DNA of 64,000 bases from Streptomyces cyanogenus (GCF_017526105.1 NZ_CP071839.1:4332001-4396000), one strand, 5' to 3'. Numbered from the stretch's first letter, positions 50,599 through 60,494 are shown. Program-made: numbers and translations. Notes: a model not told the origin generated them from the letters alone.

Positions 50599-51432
50599 AT
50601 GACTGCCCCCCACCCGCGCACGGCGCGTCCCGGAGCCGGACTCCGGATTCTGCGGGCCGCGGTGTTCGCCGCGGTCTGCGTCGCGCTGGCCGCGTGCGGG
50701 CACGCCCTGGCCTCCTGCGCGGGCGTGCCGCTGTGGTCGCTCGGTGCGGGCTTCCTCGGCTCCCTGCTGGTCGTGGCACCGCTCGCCGGGCGGGCCCGTT
50801 CCCTGCCGGGCATCGCCGCGCTGCTCGCCCTCGGCCAGACCGTGCTGCACACGCTGTTCGGGCTGGGCCAGCACCAGGTCGTGATGGCCGGGATGCCGAC
50901 AGGGCCGACCACGGGCGGGGTGCTGAGCGACAGCGCGCTGGTCGAGCGGGCCACCCGGCTGCTGTGCGGGTCGACCCCGGCCTCCGTCACCCCGGGACAC
51001 GCCTTCCGGTTGCTGCTAGACGCGCGTCTCATCGACCGCGCCGGCCGGCCGACCGCCGCCCTGGGCACCCTGGAGCACATGCACGACGCCACCGGCGCCT
51101 CGGCCGGCCCGCTGCCGTCGCTGCCGATGCTGCTCGGCCATGTGCTCGCGGCCCTCGCCGCCGGCTGGCTGCTGCGCCGCGGGGACCTGGCCGTGCTGCG
51201 GCTCATCGAGCTGTCGGCGCATGGAGTCGCGGAGGGGGCGCTCGTACGGTCCCTGCGCGCTGCGCTCGCGCTGGCGCACGCCCTGTGCGCCGGTCTGCTC
51301 CCCGCCGCCGGGCCCGGTCCGCGCGCCCCGCGCCCCGACCGGGACGAGGCGCCGGCCCCAGACACCGCCGTACTCCAGCACACGGTGATCCGGCGCGGCC
51401 CGCCCGCCGCCGCCTTCCTCCTCGCCGCCTGA
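50599..51432 (+). CDS. integral membrane protein, unknown, next to copper genes
   Basis: 277 residues. Helices near 18-40, 45-65, 68-90 and 170-190, with further hydrophobic stretches to the C-terminus. A His-containing loop ('HTLFGLGQHQVVMAG', 'LGTLEHMHDATGA') could bind metal. I recognise no named family. It lies 159 bp upstream of the DUF1775 gene on the same strand, so a link to copper handling is inferred. Confidence 0.75.
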   Translation: MTAPHPRTARPGAGLRILRAAVFAAVCVALAACGHALASCAGVPLWSLGAGFLGSLLVVAPLAGRARSLPGIAALLALGQTVLHTLFGLGQHQVVMAGMPTGPTTGGVLSDSALVERATRLLCGSTPASVTPGHAFRLLLDARLIDRAGRPTAALGTLEHMHDATGASAGPLPSLPMLLGHVLAALAAGWLLRRGDLAVLRLIELSAHGVAEGALVRSLRAALALAHALCAGLLPAAGPGPRAPRPDRDEAPAPDTAVLQHTVIRRGPPAAAFLLAA

Positions 51433-51591
51433 CGCGGCCACCGCTCCGCTGCACGGACACGGACCCCGGTGCGCCGCCCTCGCGCGGCACGCGTGCGTGC
51501 GCCTTTTTCCAGCGGTACGGCCAAGACGCCGGCCCCGCGCGCGTATCCCTCTTCACCACCGGACCTCACTCAGAGTGGAGTGCTTCCTTCC

Positions 51592-52323
51592 ATGAAGGCT
51601 TCTCGTATCGCCGCCGCCGCTGCCGCCGCGGGTACGGCCGTTCTGGCCCTGTCCGCCCCCGCCTTCGCGCACGTCTCCGTGCAGCCCGAGGGCACCGCGG
51701 CCAAGGGCGGTTACGCGGTCGTGGACTTCAAGGTCCCCAACGAGCGCGACAACGCCTCGACCACCAGGGTCGAGGTGAACCTCCCGGCCGACCACCCGAT
51801 CGCCTCCGTGATGCCGCAGCCGGTCCCCGGCTGGAAGGCCGAGGTCACCAAGTCCAAGCTCGACAAGCCGCTGACGATGCACGGCGAGAAGATCGACGAG
51901 GCCGTCACCAAGGTCACCTGGACCGCCGACGGCAAGGGCATCGAGCCCGGCTACTTCCAGAAGTTCCCGCTCTCCCTGGGTGCCCTGCCCGAGAACACCG
52001 ACGAACTGGTCTTCAAGGCGGTCCAGACGTACTCCAACAAGGAGGTCGTGCGCTGGATCGAGGTACCGCAGGAAGGCCAGGACGAGCCGGAGAACCCGGC
52101 CCCGGTCCTGCAGCTGTCCGCCGCCACCGACGACCACCACGGCACGGCGAGCGCCGAGAACACCACGGCGAAGACCGAGAAGGCCGGGAAGACGACCGCA
52201 GCCGGGAACTCCGGCAGCGGCAGTGACACCACCGCACGCGTGCTCGGCGTGGTCGGCATCGTCATCGGTGCCGCCGGCGTGGCCTACGGCGTCCTCGCGG
52301 GCCGCCGCCGGACCGCGGCCTGA
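51592..52323 (+). CDS. YcnI-like DUF1775 copper-handling protein
   Basis: 243 residues from ATG 51592. Signal peptide ending 'LSAPAFA-HVSVQPEG', which leaves an N-terminal His that forms part of the Cu(II) site in YcnI. The beta-sandwich DUF1775 domain follows ('ADHPIASVMPQPVPGWKAEV', 'PLSLGALPENTDELVFKAVQ'), then a linker and a C-terminal membrane helix ('VLGVVGIVIGAAGVAYGVLA'). It works outside the membrane with the Sco1, PCuAC and CopCD proteins encoded next. Confidence 0.93.
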   Translation: MKASRIAAAAAAAGTAVLALSAPAFAHVSVQPEGTAAKGGYAVVDFKVPNERDNASTTRVEVNLPADHPIASVMPQPVPGWKAEVTKSKLDKPLTMHGEKIDEAVTKVTWTADGKGIEPGYFQKFPLSLGALPENTDELVFKAVQTYSNKEVVRWIEVPQEGQDEPENPAPVLQLSAATDDHHGTASAENTTAKTEKAGKTTAAGNSGSGSDTTARVLGVVGIVIGAAGVAYGVLAGRRRTAA

Positions 52324-52428
52324 GCCCCTCCTTCCGCCGCGCGCACCGGGCGTCGCGCGATGCCGTCATGAGACGCCGCCGCCCGACCCCGGTGCGCGCC
52401 GGAGTTCACACATCTGGGACATTTTTCC

Positions 52429-53082
52429 ATGCGCAAGAAGACGTTCACCGCGGCCGTACTGCTCGCCGCCGCCACCCTGACCCTGTCCGCGTGCGGCAAC
52501 GGGGACGACGCCGGGGCGCCGGTCGCCGTGGTCTCGGGAGGATCCGGCACGGGCAAGGCCGGCACCGTTCTCGACCAGCCCTTCACCAAGCCGGACCTGG
52601 TCCTCACCGACACCCACGGCAAGAAGTACGACCTGCGAAAGGAGACCGAGGGCCACCCGACCCTCGTCTACTTCGGCTACACCCACTGCCCGGACATCTG
52701 CCCGACGACGATGAGCAACATCGCCGTCGCCAAGAAGGCGCTGCCCAAGGCCGAGCAGAACGACCTGCGGGTGGTGTTCGTCACCACCGACCCGGGCCGC
52801 GACACCCCCGCCGAGATGGGCAGGTGGCTCAAGGGCATCGACCCCCAGTTCATCGGGCTGACCGGCGACTTCGCCAGGATCCGGGCCGGCGCCCGGTCCC
52901 TCGGCATCTCCGTGGAGGCCACGAAGAAGGACAAGAACGGCAAGCTCGTCTCCGTGCACGGCACCCAGGTCGTCGCCTTCTCCCCGAAGACCGACGCCGG
53001 GTACGTCCTCTACGGCGAGAGCGCCACGGTCGACGACTACACCAAGGACCTGCCCGCGCTGGTCAAGGGAGCCAAGCCGTGA
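52429..53082 (+). CDS. Sco1/SenC/PrrC-family copper metallochaperone lipoprotein
   Basis: 217 residues. Lipobox 'TLTLSACG' with lipidated Cys. Thioredoxin fold with copper ligands C-x3-C in 'GYTHCPDICPTTMSN' and the distal His in 'LVSVHGTQVVAF'. It delivers copper to the CuA centre of cytochrome c oxidase. Its stop overlaps the PCuAC start by 4 bp. Confidence 0.95.
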   Translation: MRKKTFTAAVLLAAATLTLSACGNGDDAGAPVAVVSGGSGTGKAGTVLDQPFTKPDLVLTDTHGKKYDLRKETEGHPTLVYFGYTHCPDICPTTMSNIAVAKKALPKAEQNDLRVVFVTTDPGRDTPAEMGRWLKGIDPQFIGLTGDFARIRAGARSLGISVEATKKDKNGKLVSVHGTQVVAFSPKTDAGYVLYGESATVDDYTKDLPALVKGAKP

Positions 53083-53543
53083 GGCGTCGTGGCACCCTCC
53101 TGACCACGGGCGCGCTCACCGGCGCCCTGGCCCTCACGGGCTGCTCCGGATCCGGTTCCGGCCCGGAGCGGGCCGAACTGTCCGTCAGCGCCTCCTACAT
53201 GCCCCAGCCCGTCTCCGCCGACATGGCCGCCGGGTTCCTGACGATCACCAACAAGGGCGGGACAGGCGACGAGCTCACCTCGGTCAGCAGTGACGTCGCC
53301 GGCCAGGTCACCATGCACAGCACGACCGGCGGGGCCATGGCGGAGAAGTCCGCCTTCCCCATACCGGCGCACGGACGGCTCGTGTTCCGCAGCGGTGGCA
53401 ACCACCTGATGTTCGAGAAGCTGAAGCGGGCACCGAAGCAGGGCCAGACGGTCACCGTGAGACTCCGCTTCGCCAAGTCCGGGCCCCTCACCGTCGAGAT
53501 GCCGGTGAAGGCCACCACGTACAACCCGTCGACCGGCCACTGA
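53079..53543 (+). CDS. PCuAC-type periplasmic copper chaperone lipoprotein
   Basis: 154 residues from GTG 53079, overlapping the sco1 stop. Lipobox 'LALTGCSG'. The DUF461 domain has the Cu(I) ligands Met/His in 'QVTMHSTTGGAMAEK' and 'FRSGGNHLMFEKL', matching the H(M)x10Mx21HxM pattern. It passes Cu(I) to oxidase assembly with Sco1. Confidence 0.94.
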   Translation: MRRRGTLLTTGALTGALALTGCSGSGSGPERAELSVSASYMPQPVSADMAAGFLTITNKGGTGDELTSVSSDVAGQVTMHSTTGGAMAEKSAFPIPAHGRLVFRSGGNHLMFEKLKRAPKQGQTVTVRLRFAKSGPLTVEMPVKATTYNPSTGH

Positions 53544-53556
53544 GGGAGGGACCACC

Positions 53557-55482
53557 GTGAACCGGACCATCACCCCCCGCCTGCGGATCCTGGTGCTGCT
53601 GTTCATCGCCGTCACCGGCGCACTGCTGGCGGGCGCCGGACCGGCCTCCGCCCATGCGGCGCTGACCGGCAGCGACCCCGCACAGGGGGTGGTGGTCGAC
53701 AAGGCGCCCACCCAGGTGTCGCTCACCTTCTCCGAGAAGGTGGCGATGAACGACGACTCCGTGCGCGTCCTCGACCCCAAGGGCAGGCCGGTGCAGACCG
53801 GCAGTCCCGCCGGCGTGAGCGGGACGACGTACGCGGTGCAGCTCAAGAGCGGCCTCGCCAAGGGCACCTACACCGTCACCTACCAGGTCGTCTCCGCCGA
53901 CAGCCACCCCGTCGCCGGCGCCTTCACCTTCTCCGTCGGGGCGCCCTCGCAGACCGTCGTCTCCGGCGCCGGACCGTCCGCCGGCGGCGGAGTCGTGGGC
54001 GGGCTCTACGCGTTCGGGCGGTACGTGTCGTACGCCGGCTTCATCGTGCTCGCCGGCGGCGCGGCCTTCGTCCTCGCCTGCTGGCAGCGCGGCGCGGGCG
54101 TACGGCCCCTGCAGCGGCTGGTCGTCGGCGGCTGGGTCGCGCTGACCGCGGCCACCCTGTGGCTGCTGCTCCTGCGCGGCTCCTACACCGGCTCCGGGAA
54201 GGTCGCCGACGTCTTCGACCTCGACCTGCTCGGCCAGGTGCTCCAGACCAAGACCGGTGCCGCCCTGGTCTCCCGGCTGCTGCTGCTCGCCGCCGCCGCG
54301 CTGTTCGTCGCCGTCCTCTTCGGCGCCTACACCCGCCGCGAGGAGGGTCAGGAGAAGCGCGACCTGACCTTCGGACTCGCGGTCGGCGGGGTGGTCGTCG
54401 CGGCCGGCCTCGCCGCGAGCTGGGCCATGGCCGAGCACGCCTCCACCGGGCTCCAGCCGGGCCTCGCCATGCCGGTCGACGTCGTCCACCTGCTGGCCGT
54501 CGCCGCCTGGCTGGGCGGACTCACCGCCCTGCTGACCGCCCTGTACCGGTCGCCCGCCGAGACCCCGGTCGAGGCGGCCGCCGTACAGCGCTTCTCCCGG
54601 GTGGCCTTCGGCAGCGTCCTGGCCCTCGTGGTCACCGGCGTCTACCAGTCCTGGCGGCAGCTCGGCTCCTGGCCGGCGTTCACCGAGACCCGTTACGGAC
54701 AGCTGCTGCTGGTCAAGATCGCCCTGGTGGCGGTGCTGGTCGGCATCGCGGGCGTCTCCCGGCGCTGGACGGCCCGCCTCACCGACCCGGTCGCCCGCGC
54801 CGGAAAGGCACGCAAGAGCCAGGCGCAGGCCCGCAAGGAGCAGGTCGCCGCCTCGCAGACGGCCGGCGGCAAGAGCGGCGGATCCGGCGCCGCCGACTCC
54901 GGGCGCGCCGCCCAGCTCGCCCGGCAGCGCGCTGCCGTCGCCGCCGCCCGCGAGAAGCGGCTGCGCGACGCCGACCCGAACCGCTTCGGCCTGCGCCGCT
55001 CGGTGCTCGCCGAGGCCGGCGTCGCCGTCGTGCTGCTCGCCGTCACCACGGCGCTGACCCAGACCGAACCGGGCCGCACCGAGCTGGACGCCAAGGCGGC
55101 CACCTCCGCGTCGGCCGGCTCCGGCACCTCGGCGACGTCCGGCGCGCTCACCCTGGACATGCCGTTCGACACCGGCGGCACCGACGGCAAGGGCGTCGTC
55201 AGCATCGACCTCGACCCCGCGCGCGTGGGCGGCAACGAGATGCACGTCTACGTCCAGCGGCCCAACGGCCGGGCCTTCGACGTCCCCGAGGTGAAGCTCT
55301 CCTTCACCCTGGAGGCCAAGAAGATCGGCCCGCTTCCCGTGAACCCCGACCACATCGCCACCGGCCACTGGTCGGCGAACGGCGTGCAGATCCCCATGGC
55401 CGGCGACTGGAAGATCGCCGTCACGGTTCGCACCTCCGACATCGACCAGGTGACCGTCTCCAAGAACGCGCAGATCGGCTGA
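53557..55482 (+). CDS. CopC-CopD fusion, copper binding and transport
   Basis: 641 residues. Signal peptide ending 'GPASA-HAALTGSDPAQG', which exposes the N-terminal His of CopC; other CopC ligands lie in 'ADSHPVAGAFTF'. Eight or so CopD helices follow ('VVHLLAVAAWLGGLTALLTA'), then a basic coiled segment ('ARKSQAQARKEQVAA') and an extracytoplasmic YtkA-like C-domain ('HIATGHWSANGVQIPMAGDW'). It imports or buffers copper at the membrane. Fourth gene of the cluster, 13 bp after PCuAC. Confidence 0.93.
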   Translation: MNRTITPRLRILVLLFIAVTGALLAGAGPASAHAALTGSDPAQGVVVDKAPTQVSLTFSEKVAMNDDSVRVLDPKGRPVQTGSPAGVSGTTYAVQLKSGLAKGTYTVTYQVVSADSHPVAGAFTFSVGAPSQTVVSGAGPSAGGGVVGGLYAFGRYVSYAGFIVLAGGAAFVLACWQRGAGVRPLQRLVVGGWVALTAATLWLLLLRGSYTGSGKVADVFDLDLLGQVLQTKTGAALVSRLLLLAAAALFVAVLFGAYTRREEGQEKRDLTFGLAVGGVVVAAGLAASWAMAEHASTGLQPGLAMPVDVVHLLAVAAWLGGLTALLTALYRSPAETPVEAAAVQRFSRVAFGSVLALVVTGVYQSWRQLGSWPAFTETRYGQLLLVKIALVAVLVGIAGVSRRWTARLTDPVARAGKARKSQAQARKEQVAASQTAGGKSGGSGAADSGRAAQLARQRAAVAAAREKRLRDADPNRFGLRRSVLAEAGVAVVLLAVTTALTQTEPGRTELDAKAATSASAGSGTSATSGALTLDMPFDTGGTDGKGVVSIDLDPARVGGNEMHVYVQRPNGRAFDVPEVKLSFTLEAKKIGPLPVNPDHIATGHWSANGVQIPMAGDWKIAVTVRTSDIDQVTVSKNAQIG

Positions 55483-55490
55483 ACCACACC

Positions 55491-56777
55491 ATGCCCGACC
55501 AGTCCGTCCCCCAGGCCCGTACGCCCGAGGCGCCGCCGGCGCGGCCCGAGTCCGTCTCCGGCACCGGCGGCATCTCCCGGCGCGCGCTGCTCGGCACCGC
55601 CGGCGCCACCGGCCTCGTGCTCGGCGCGGCCGGCGGGGCCGTGGGCTACGCCGCCGCCCCCGCCGGGGCCACCCCGCTGACCTCGGTGGGCTCCGAGCGG
55701 GCGATGTTTCACGGGAAACATCAGCCCGGCATCACCGAGGGCCTCCAGGCGCGCGGCCATCTCGTCGCCTTCGACCTGGCGCCGGGCGCGGGCCGCAAGG
55801 AGGCGGCGGCCCTGCTGCGCCGCTGGTCGGCGACGGCCGAGCGGCTGATGGCGGGCGAGGCCGCCCCGCACGGCGACACCGGTGTGGCCCGGGACGCGGG
55901 CCCGTCCTCGCTGACCGTCACCTTCGGCTTCGGCCACGGCTTCTTCGGCCGGACCGGCCTGGAGAAGCAGCGGCCGGCCGCCCTCGACCCGCTGCCGGAC
56001 TTCTCCTCCGACCAGCTCGACAAGTCCCGCAGCGACGGCGACCTGTGGGTGCAGATCGGCGCGAACGACGCCCTGGTCGCCTTCCACGCCCTGCGCGCGA
56101 TCCAGAAGGACGCGGGCTCGGCCGCGCGGGTGCGCTGGCAGATGAACGGCTTCAACCGCACCCCGGGCGCCACCGCCCACCCCATGACGGCCCGCAACCT
56201 CATGGGCCAGCTCGACGGCACCCGCAATCCGAAGCCCGCCGACGCCGACTTCGACCGGCGGATCTTCGTGCCCGTCTCGGGCGAGCCCGCCTGGATGGCG
56301 AACGGCTCGTACGCCGTCGTACGACGGATCCGCATGCTCCTGGACGACTGGGAGAAGCTGTCGCTCGCCGCGCAGGAGCAGGTCATCGGGCGCCGCAAGG
56401 CCGACGGTGCGCCGCTGTCCGGCGGCGACGAGACCACCCCGATGGACCTGGAGAAGACCGACGCGAACGGCGACTACGTCGTCCCGCTGAACGCCCACGC
56501 CCGGATCACCCGGCCCGACGAGAACGGCGGCGCGGCCATGCTGCGGCGCCCGTTCTCCTACCACGACGGCATCGACGCGGACGGCACGCCCGACGCCGGT
56601 CTCCTCTTCATCTGCTGGCAGGCGGACCCGCTGCGCGGCTTCGTACCGGTGCAGCGCAAGCTCGACCGGGGCGACGCGCTGTCGAAGTACATCCGGCACG
56701 AGGCCAGCGGCCTGTTCGCGGTGCCGGGCGGGGCGGCGAAGGGCGAGTACGTGGGACAGCGGCTGCTGGAGGGGTGA
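55491..56777 (+). CDS. Tat-exported Dyp-type heme peroxidase (EfeB-like)
   Basis: 428 residues from ATG 55491. Twin-Arg signal 'GGISRRALLGTAGATGLVLG'. Dyp features: the distal Asp motif 'MGQLDGTRNP' and 'FSYHDGIDADGTPDAGLLFI', with the late catalytic Arg region 'GFVPVQRKLDRGD'. It oxidises dyes or porphyrins with H2O2, or helps iron uptake. It starts 8 bp after CopCD. A parS-like 14-mer lies within its early codons. Confidence 0.94.
   Translation: MPDQSVPQARTPEAPPARPESVSGTGGISRRALLGTAGATGLVLGAAGGAVGYAAAPAGATPLTSVGSERAMFHGKHQPGITEGLQARGHLVAFDLAPGAGRKEAAALLRRWSATAERLMAGEAAPHGDTGVARDAGPSSLTVTFGFGHGFFGRTGLEKQRPAALDPLPDFSSDQLDKSRSDGDLWVQIGANDALVAFHALRAIQKDAGSAARVRWQMNGFNRTPGATAHPMTARNLMGQLDGTRNPKPADADFDRRIFVPVSGEPAWMANGSYAVVRRIRMLLDDWEKLSLAAQEQVIGRRKADGAPLSGGDETTPMDLEKTDANGDYVVPLNAHARITRPDENGGAAMLRRPFSYHDGIDADGTPDAGLLFICWQADPLRGFVPVQRKLDRGDALSKYIRHEASGLFAVPGGAAKGEYVGQRLLEG
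55706..55719. promoter_or_regulatory. parS-like ParB-binding site
   Basis: GTTTCACGGGAAAC differs at one position from the Streptomyces parS consensus GTTTCACGTGAAAC. Flanking bases extend the palindrome by two pairs (AT...AT). It is read as codons for 'MFHGKH' in the peroxidase gene. Confidence 0.6.
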
Positions 56778-56857
56778 ACCGGGTTCAAACCACCCGGTCG
56801 GGTGGCATTCACGAGACACGTGCGACGGGCCTCCCCACGGCCATTAGGGTGAGGGAC

Positions 56858-57790
56858 ATGCCAGCCAGCTATGCCTATCTCGGCCCGGAGGGCACCTTCA
56901 CCGAGGTCGCTCTGCGCACGCTTCCGGAGGCGGCCACCCGTGAGCTGATCCCGTACGTGTCGGTGCAGTCCGCGCTGGACGCGGTGCGGGCCGGCGAGGC
57001 CGAGGCCGCGTTCGTGCCGATCGAGAACTCCGTCGAGGGCGGCATCACCACCACCCTGGACGAGCTGGTCGCCGGCGAACCGCTGATGATCTACCGCGAG
57101 GTGCTGCTGTCGATCACCTTCGCACTGCTGGTCCGCCCCGGTACGAAGCTCACGGACATCAAGACGGTCTCCGCCCACCCGGCGGCCCAGCCCCAGGTGC
57201 GCAACTGGCTGCGCGCCAACCTCCCGGAGGCCCTCTGGGAGTCGGCCGCCTCCAACGCGGACGCCGCCCGCCTGGTCCAGGAGGGCCGCTACGACGCCGC
57301 CTTCGCCGGCGAGTTCGCCGCCGCCCGGTACGGCTTGGAGGCGCTGGAGACCGGGATCCACGACGCGGAGAACGCACAGACCCGGTTCGTGCTGGTCGGC
57401 CGGCCGGCCCGGCCGGCCGCGCCCACCGGTGCCGACAAGACCTCGGTGGTGCTGTGGCAGCGCGACGACCACCCCGGCGCACTGCGCGACCTGCTCGGCG
57501 AATTCGCCTCGCGGGGCATCAACCTGATGCTGCTCCAGTCCCGGCCGACCGGTGCCGGCATCGGCAACTACTGCTTCTGCATCGACGCCGAGGGCCATAT
57601 CGCCGACCGGCGGATGGCGGAGGCGCTGACGGGACTGCGGCGGATCTGCCTCCAGGTGCGCTATCTCGGTTCCTATCCCCGTGCCGACATCGCACCGGGC
57701 GAGGCCGGGCCGACGCCGCCCGGGACGTCGGACGAGGAGTTCATGGCGGCGGCGGACTGGGTGGCGCGCTGCCAGGACGGCCGGTTCTAG
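56858..57790 (+). CDS. pheA: prephenate dehydratase
   Basis: 310 residues from ATG 56858. Catalytic domain 'YAYLGPEGTFTEVAL', 'AFVPIENSVEGGITTTLDEL' and 'DAAFAGEFAAARYGL'; C-terminal ACT domain with the Phe-regulatory motifs 'DHPGALRDLLGEFASRGINL' and 'LQSRPTG'. It makes phenylpyruvate for phenylalanine and is feedback-inhibited through the ACT domain. Confidence 0.96.
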   Translation: MPASYAYLGPEGTFTEVALRTLPEAATRELIPYVSVQSALDAVRAGEAEAAFVPIENSVEGGITTTLDELVAGEPLMIYREVLLSITFALLVRPGTKLTDIKTVSAHPAAQPQVRNWLRANLPEALWESAASNADAARLVQEGRYDAAFAGEFAAARYGLEALETGIHDAENAQTRFVLVGRPARPAAPTGADKTSVVLWQRDDHPGALRDLLGEFASRGINLMLLQSRPTGAGIGNYCFCIDAEGHIADRRMAEALTGLRRICLQVRYLGSYPRADIAPGEAGPTPPGTSDEEFMAAADWVARCQDGRF

Positions 57791-58368
57791 CCCCTCGCGC
57801 GCACCCGGTCGTACCTGCATACGAACGTTATCCACAGGAGTTATCCACAGGTGGCCTTCTCGACCTGGGGACAAGTCGACAGGGCAGGGTCACAGGGTCG
57901 ACAAATCGGCCTGGAAGCCGCGACCGGGTCCACCCATCCCTGGGTCGCCCTTCGTCCACCCGTTTCCTTTGGTTCATCTTTTGGGGCGACCGTTTTCCAC
58001 CCGAACGTGGGTGTCGAAGGGGTTTGGCCCGGCAATTCCTCAGCGCCGTCGCGCTTTCCGGAGTGATCAATTCCGAAATCCACAGACCTTCCACACAGCC
58101 TGTGGATAACTCTTCGCAGGGTGTGGATTCCTGTGGACAACCGGGTCGCCAAATCCCGTTCCGCACAAGGAAATCGGGTCAACCGGGCGCCTCGGACGTG
58201 CTCCGTCCCAGGGAGTGAGACACTTTTCCCTTGACGCACACCGGGGACGTACGGCTTGACGGGACGACACTCTCGGCAATTAACGCATAACGGACCGTAA
58301 GCCGCGAATCCGAACTCCCCGGAATAGTGATTCGTGAGCCGCGACCATGCACCGGTAGCCTTGGCCTC
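57791..58368. promoter_or_regulatory. 578-bp intergenic region with clustered DnaA boxes
   Basis: TTATCCACA occurs at 57828-57836 and 57841-57849 (plus). TGTGGATAA at 58101-58109 and TGTGGACAA at 58132-58140 are the same box inverted; a partial box lies at 58122-58129. The sequence between is less GC-rich than the flanks. No gene seen. The right end holds the serS promoter: -10 TAGCCT (58356-58361) 7 bp before the GTG. Confidence 0.65.
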
Positions 58369-59646
58369 GTGATTGACCTTCGCCTGCTTCGTGAGGACCC
58401 CGACCGTGTGCGCGCGTCCCAGCGCGCCCGTGGAGAGGACGTCGCGCTCGTCGACGCCCTCCTGTCTGCCGACGAGCGGCGCAGGTCCTCCGGCGTCCGC
58501 TTCGACGAGCTGCGCGCCGAGCAGAAGCAGCTCGGCAAGCAGATCCCCAAGGCCACCGGCGACGAGAAGGCCGGGCTGCTCAAGCGCGCCGAGCAGCTGA
58601 AGGCCGACGTCAAGGCCGCCGACGCCGAGCGCGACGCGGCCGACGCCGAGACCCAGGAGCTGCTGCTCCGGCTCGGCAACCTCGTCCACCCCGACGTACC
58701 CGTCGGCGGCGAGGAGGACTTCGTCACGCTGGAGACGCACGGCACGATCCGCGACTTCGGTGCCGAGGGCTTCGAGCCCAAGGACCACCTGGAGCTGGGC
58801 CAGCTGCTCGGTGCCATCGACGTCGAGCGCGGTGCCAAGGTCTCCGGCTCCCGTTTCTACTTCCTCACGGGCGTCGGCGCCCTGCTGGAGCTGGCCCTGG
58901 TGAACGCGGCGATCGCCCAGGCCACCGCCGCCGGCTTCACGCCGATGCTCACCCCGGCGCTGGTCCGCCCGCAGTCCATGGCCGGCACCGGCTTCCTCGG
59001 CCAGGCCGCCCAGGACGTCTACCACCTCGACAAGGACGACCTGTACCTGGTCGGCACCTCCGAGGTCCCGCTGGCGGCCTACCACATGGACGAGATCATC
59101 GACGCCGACCGGCTGCCGCTGCGGTACGCGGGCTTCTCCCCGTGCTTCCGCCGCGAGGCCGGCTCGCACGGCAAGGACACCCGGGGCATCTTCCGCGTGC
59201 ACCAGTTCGACAAGGTCGAGATGTTCTCGTACGTCGCGCCCGAGGACTCCCAGGCCGAGCACCAGCGCCTGCTGGAGTGGGAGAAGCAGTGGCTGACCTC
59301 GCTGGAGCTGCCGTTCCGCGTCATCGACGTCGCCTCCGCCGACCTCGGTTCCTCGGCCGCCCGCAAGTTCGACTGCGAGGCGTGGATCCCGACCCAGGGC
59401 AAGTACCGCGAGCTGACCTCGACCTCGGACTGCACCGAGTTCCAGTCCCGACGGCTGTCCATCCGGGTCCGTGACGGCAAGCAGGTCAAGCCGCTCGCCA
59501 CCCTCAACGGCACGCTGTGCGCCGTACCCCGCACGATCGTGGCGATCCTGGAGAACCACCAGCAGGCCGACGGCTCCGTCCGGGTCCCCGAGGTGCTGCG
59601 CCCGTACCTGGGCGGCAGGGAGGTCCTGGAGCCGGTGTCCCGGTGA
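58369..59646 (+). CDS. serS: seryl-tRNA synthetase
   Basis: 425 residues from GTG 58369. N-terminal coiled-coil arm that grips the tRNA-Ser long variable arm ('[20 protein letters not shown]', '[20 protein letters not shown]'). Class II core with motif 2 '[20 protein letters not shown]' and motif 3 '[20 protein letters not shown]'. There is no SD; a TAGCCT -10 lies 7 bp upstream, so translation is probably leaderless. Its stop overlaps the next start by 4 bp. The serine-class tRNA-like gene lies 1.3 kb downstream. Confidence 0.97.
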   Translation: MIDLRLLREDPDRVRASQRARGEDVALVDALLSADERRRSSGVRFDELRAEQKQLGKQIPKATGDEKAGLLKRAEQLKADVKAADAERDAADAETQELLLRLGNLVHPDVPVGGEEDFVTLETHGTIRDFGAEGFEPKDHLELGQLLGAIDVERGAKVSGSRFYFLTGVGALLELALVNAAIAQATAAGFTPMLTPALVRPQSMAGTGFLGQAAQDVYHLDKDDLYLVGTSEVPLAAYHMDEIIDADRLPLRYAGFSPCFRREAGSHGKDTRGIFRVHQFDKVEMFSYVAPEDSQAEHQRLLEWEKQWLTSLELPFRVIDVASADLGSSAARKFDCEAWIPTQGKYRELTSTSDCTEFQSRRLSIRVRDGKQVKPLATLNGTLCAVPRTIVAILENHQQADGSVRVPEVLRPYLGGREVLEPVSR

Positions 59647-60440
59647 GTTTCCCCTACGGACTCATCGCCACCGACCTCGACGGAACGCTGCTGCGCTCCG
59701 ACGAGTCGATCTCCCGGCGCACCCGTGACGCGCTCGCCGCGGCCACCGCGGCGGGCGCCTCGCACATCGTCGTCACCGGCCGCGCCGTCCCGTGGACCCG
59801 GCACATCCTGGACGACCTCGGCTACGAGGGCCTGGCCGTCTGCGGCCAGGGCGCCCAGGTCTACGACGCCGGCGCGCACCGCCTGCTCACCTCGGTCACC
59901 CTGGACCGGCAGCTGGCGGGCGTAGCCCTGGCCAAGATCGAGGCCGAGGTGGGGCCGCTGTACCTGGCGGCCAGCCGGGACGGCCTGGACGGCGAGGTGC
60001 TGGTGGGCCCGGGGTACGCGGTCACCGGCAAGCTGCCCGCGACCCCGTTCACGGACGCCTCCGACCTGTGGACGGCACCCCTCAACAAGATCTACATCCA
60101 GCATCCGACGCTGAGCGACGACGAGCTGGCGGACGCGGCCCGGCGGACGGCAGGCGGCTTCGTCACGGTCGCCATGGCGGGCGCCGGCATCGTCGAGCTG
60201 CTGCCGCTCGGCCTGTCCAAGGCCACGGGCCTGTCCCTGGCGGCCCGCCGGCTGGGCCTGAAGGCCGCCGACACGATCGCCTTCGGCGACATGCCCAACG
60301 ACATCCCGATGTTCGCCTGGGCCTCCCGCGGCGTGGCCATGGCCAACGCCCACGAGGAACTGAAGGCGGTGGCCGACGAGGTCACGGCGTCCCACGAGGA
60401 GGACGGCATCGCGGTGGTGCTGGAGCGGTTGCTGGGCTGA
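59643..60440 (+). CDS. HAD-superfamily Cof-type phosphatase
   Basis: 265 residues from GTG 59643, overlapping the serS stop. Motif I '[15 protein letters not shown]', motif II 'HIVVTGRAV', C2-type cap, motif III Lys in '[16 protein letters not shown]', motif IV '[14 protein letters not shown]'. It dephosphorylates a small metabolite, probably a sugar or coenzyme phosphate. Coupled to serS. Confidence 0.93.
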   Translation: MSFPYGLIATDLDGTLLRSDESISRRTRDALAAATAAGASHIVVTGRAVPWTRHILDDLGYEGLAVCGQGAQVYDAGAHRLLTSVTLDRQLAGVALAKIEAEVGPLYLAASRDGLDGEVLVGPGYAVTGKLPATPFTDASDLWTAPLNKIYIQHPTLSDDELADAARRTAGGFVTVAMAGAGIVELLPLGLSKATGLSLAARRLGLKAADTIAFGDMPNDIPMFAWASRGVAMANAHEELKAVADEVTASHEEDGIAVVLERLLG

Positions 60441-60494
60441 GCGCCCCGGCCGTCCGCGGTGGCCGTCCCCGCGCGGTTGCTACATTCGGCGGCC

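Noticed and set aside
57791-58368. Chromosomal origin oriC.
   Set aside because: Only four or five DnaA boxes and flanking pheA/serS. Streptomyces oriC has many more boxes and lies between dnaA and dnaN.
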